This document shows, piece by piece, positions 5,512-7,037 of a stretch of 7,037 nucleotides of DNA. The position numbers were made by a program, and so were the translations under genes. The notes beneath the pieces are model-generated. The model ran no database searches. It was not told where the DNA came from and saw nothing but the letters and a program-made list of their open reading frames with translations. Numbering within the stretch: the stretch's first letter is position 1; each line of letters starts with the position of its first letter. Origin of the DNA: Candidatus Berkelbacteria bacterium (GTDB lineage: Bacteria; Patescibacteriota; UBA1384; VFKW01); NCBI GenBank assembly GCA_009885355.1, contig VFKW01000106.1, positions 1 to 7,037 on the forward strand. Reading direction: 5' to 3'.

Positions 5512-5539
5512 TTGTAACAATATTTGATTATGATATGAT
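5512..5539 (+). promoter_or_regulatory. Extended -10 promoter giving a possibly leaderless ruvX mRNA
   Basis: TTGTAA (5512-5517), a 16-bp spacer and TATGAT (5534-5539) preceded by TGA form an extended -10 promoter. The A of the ruvX ATG (5546) is the seventh base after the -10 box, the expected +1. No ribosome site precedes the ATG. A short dyad, ATTGT-A-ACAAT (5511-5521), overlaps the -35 box. Confidence 0.5.
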
Positions 5540-5545
5540 TTAGTC

Positions 5546-5974
5546 ATGAGCTATCTTAGTTTAGACATCGGTAGTAAACGAATCGGTTTGGCAATGGGTT
5601 CTCTCATGGCCCAGGAATATGGCACGCTTCACATCAAGAAACCGGCCATCTCTTTTCTTGATACAAAAATTGGTACTTCTCAAGCCATTGAGGATATAAA
5701 AAAAATTATTACAAGAGAACATATTGAGAAACTCATTATCGGTAATCCTGTTAATAGTGACGGTTCTTTGTCTGTAAATGCTCAAAAAATCCACCAATTT
5801 ATTGAAATATTAAAAAAATCATCTGATATTGAAATCGACCTGGTTGATGAAACTCTGACCAGCTATGTCGCTGAAGAAATGCTGAAAGAAGAAGGTCTGA
5901 CTATTAAAGAATCAAAAGCAAGAGTAGACCAAGCCGCCGCCAAGCTTATATTACAGCAATATTTAGAAGACTAA
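5546..5974 (+). CDS. ruvX: RuvX/YqgF-family Holliday junction resolvase-like nuclease
   Basis: The 142-residue product has the usual length and motif order of the YqgF/RuvX family, an RNase H-like fold. LSLDIGSKRIGLAMG (4-18) carries the first acidic residue, Asp7. LIIGNPVNSDGS corresponds to the family's VxGLPxxxDGS. IDLVDETLTSYVAEEML matches DExLTSxxAE with the second acidic residue. RVDQAAAKLILQQYLED contains the last catalytic Asp. Known members process the 16S rRNA 5' region, resolve Holliday junctions or act in both roles. The GNP in place of GLP in the second motif is a mild variant. No Shine-Dalgarno site precedes the ATG, in contrast to the neighbouring genes. It sits 41 bp after the baseplate-J-like gene and 36 bp before mltG; ruvX next to mltG is a common bacterial arrangement. 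Confidence 0.92.
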   Translation: MSYLSLDIGSKRIGLAMGSLMAQEYGTLHIKKPAISFLDTKIGTSQAIEDIKKIITREHIEKLIIGNPVNSDGSLSVNAQKIHQFIEILKKSSDIEIDLVDETLTSYVAEEMLKEEGLTIKESKARVDQAAAKLILQQYLED

Positions 5975-6010
5975 ATAATTTTATAATTTATTTTATTCCG
6001 GAGGATTATT

Positions 6011-6940
6011 GTGTTCAAAAAAATTATTTTTATTATTATATTTTTAATTATTGGCCTTTCTATCGGCATCGCCGTTTATCTTAAAGAATCAATATATACC
6101 CCGAAAGATAATAATTCCAAAAAAATTGAGTTATTTACCGTCGATAAAACTTCAACCAAAATACTCTCCGAAAATCTGAAGTCTCAAGGCTTCATCAAAT
6201 CATCACTTGCCTTTGAACTCTACGCGAAATATAAAAAATTTAAGTTGCAATCCGGTCAATATGAGCTATCTGGATCCATGTCTGTCGCCAATATTGCAAA
6301 TAAAATCGCCAGCGGTGAAGTTGCCCAGTTTAAAGTAACTTTTCCAGAAGGTTGGCGCCTTGAACAAATCGCAGATCGACTTGAAGCAAGAAAAATTGTC
6401 TCAAAAGATGATTTTCTCAAAGCTGCCGCCGGCCAAGAAGGCTATCTTTTCCCCGATACATATTTTATTAAAAGCGGCATGTCCGCCGAAGATATAGTAT
6501 CTCTTATGAAAAATAATTTCAAAAATCGTACCGCAAACTTAGTTGTCACTCCCGACATCGTCATCCTTGCATCCATCGTCGAGCGCGAGGCCTCAAAAAA
6601 TGACGATCGCTCTCAGATCGCTGCCGTCTATGCCAATCGATTAAAGCTGGGCATGAAAATGGAGGCTGACCCGACCGTTCAATATGCCAAGGGTTCGTGG
6701 GCTGCCATTACCCAATCTGATTATCACAATGTCGAATCTCCTTACAATACCTATCTTCAACCGGGTCTTCCTCCTGGACCTATTTGTAATCCAGGACTCC
6801 TCAGCCTGGAAGCTGCGACCAAACCAGCTCAAAATGATTATTTATATTTTTTCCACACCAAAGACGGCCGCACTGTATTCTCCAAAACTTTTGCCGAACA
6901 CGATTCAAATTTAGCCAAATACCGCGCCGGCAAACTTTAA
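6011..6940 (+). CDS. mltG: Endolytic murein transglycosylase MltG
   Basis: The 309-residue product matches MltG (YceG-like), an inner-membrane enzyme that cleaves nascent peptidoglycan strands and so limits glycan chain length. Residues 4-23 are a membrane-anchor helix with almost no cytoplasmic tail. Residues about 38-140 form the LysM-like part, with IASGEV and VTFPEGWRLEQIADRL. The catalytic domain follows: EGYLFPDTYFI (143-153), ILASIVEREAS (185-195), YANRLKLGMKMEADPTVQYA (207-226), SPYNTYLQPGLPPGPICNPG (243-262) and YLYFFHTKDGRTVFSKTFAEH (277-297). Glu191 in IVERE is the likely equivalent of E. coli Glu218. The GTG start has GGAGG (6000-6004) 6 nt upstream. All key motifs are present and the gene looks intact. 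It is the last gene of the run in this window and no convincing terminator is visible after it. Confidence 0.95.
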   Translation: MFKKIIFIIIFLIIGLSIGIAVYLKESIYTPKDNNSKKIELFTVDKTSTKILSENLKSQGFIKSSLAFELYAKYKKFKLQSGQYELSGSMSVANIANKIASGEVAQFKVTFPEGWRLEQIADRLEARKIVSKDDFLKAAAGQEGYLFPDTYFIKSGMSAEDIVSLMKNNFKNRTANLVVTPDIVILASIVEREASKNDDRSQIAAVYANRLKLGMKMEADPTVQYAKGSWAAITQSDYHNVESPYNTYLQPGLPPGPICNPGLLSLEAATKPAQNDYLYFFHTKDGRTVFSKTFAEHDSNLAKYRAGKL

Positions 6941-7037
6941 TAGTAGATAGTAGTTGGTAGTCAGTAGCTAGCATTTATAGTCAATTTTAACATTTAACAT
7001 TAAATATCTCCCGACTTGTATCATTTTCATAAATAAA
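6941..7037. repeat. Non-coding tail of TAGT-rich and TTTAACA-like repeats
   Basis: Directly after the mltG stop, 6941-6971 is built of degenerate TAGTAG/TAGT units (TAGTAGATAGTAG, TTGGTAG, TCAGTAG, CTAG). Bases 6984-7004 contain a second motif, TTTAACA repeated and followed by TTAAA. Neither forms an obvious hairpin with a T-run. No reading frame is supported. The repeats are too short and degenerate to assign to a known family. Confidence 0.55.

Noticed and set aside
4652..6914. Small overlapping ORFs inside the baseplate-J-like, ruvX and mltG genes
   Set aside because: Each is a shadow of a gene with recognisable family motifs; none has independent support.

Overview
The window looks like a chromosomal segment of a Candidate Phyla Radiation (Patescibacteria) bacterium using the standard bacterial code. 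This rests on the gene set and style: a compact set of core genes (FtsA/PilM-like ATPase, a very acidic membrane-anchored baseplate-J-like protein, RuvX, MltG), short intergenic gaps, moderate-to-low GC, and a PaaX-type protein with a Cas2-like domain. TGA ends one well-supported gene and no gene needs TGA read through, so the TGA-to-glycine lineages (Gracilibacteria/Absconditabacteria) are unlikely. I cannot name the lineage more precisely.

Layout. (1) Bases 1-870 form an AT-rich island. A near-consensus promoter (15-43) precedes a PaaX-like regulator gene (183-731), which is bracketed by two perfect 44-bp palindromes (100-143 and 733-776). The palindromes share an identical 22-bp core but have different, compensatorily matched arms. 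(2) Bases 865-1627 hold a possible leader: an 11-codon frame running into an intrinsic terminator. It is followed by a more GC-rich gene for an unrecognised 201-residue protein with a ParB/sulfiredoxin-like DGMHR motif. (3) Bases 1637-2264 hold a minus-strand gene for an unrecognised 178-residue protein with in-frame internal repeats, a clear promoter and a TTCG-loop terminator. That terminator lies back to back with the terminator of the converging plus-strand gene. (4) Bases 2289-6940 hold a co-oriented run of four genes: FtsA/PilM-like ATPase, baseplate-J-like membrane protein, ruvX and mltG. The window ends in about 100 bp of non-coding, low-complexity DNA made of TAGT-rich and TTTAACA-like repeats.

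How the genes fit together. The four-gene run combines an actin-fold ATPase, a single-pass envelope protein with a large extracytoplasmic part, a Holliday-junction/rRNA-processing nuclease fold and a peptidoglycan-cleaving terminase. It is a plausible cell-envelope/division and housekeeping block. ruvX appears to have its own extended -10 promoter placed so that its mRNA would be leaderless. The first 2.3 kb is accessory in character: single genes on both strands, shifts in base composition, strong terminators and unusual repeats.

The best candidate for something new is the palindrome-PaaX/Cas2-like-palindrome cassette. It could be an autoregulatory locus with dyad operators, a hairpin-capped transcript, or a small mobile or recombining unit. 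The sequence alone does not decide between these.
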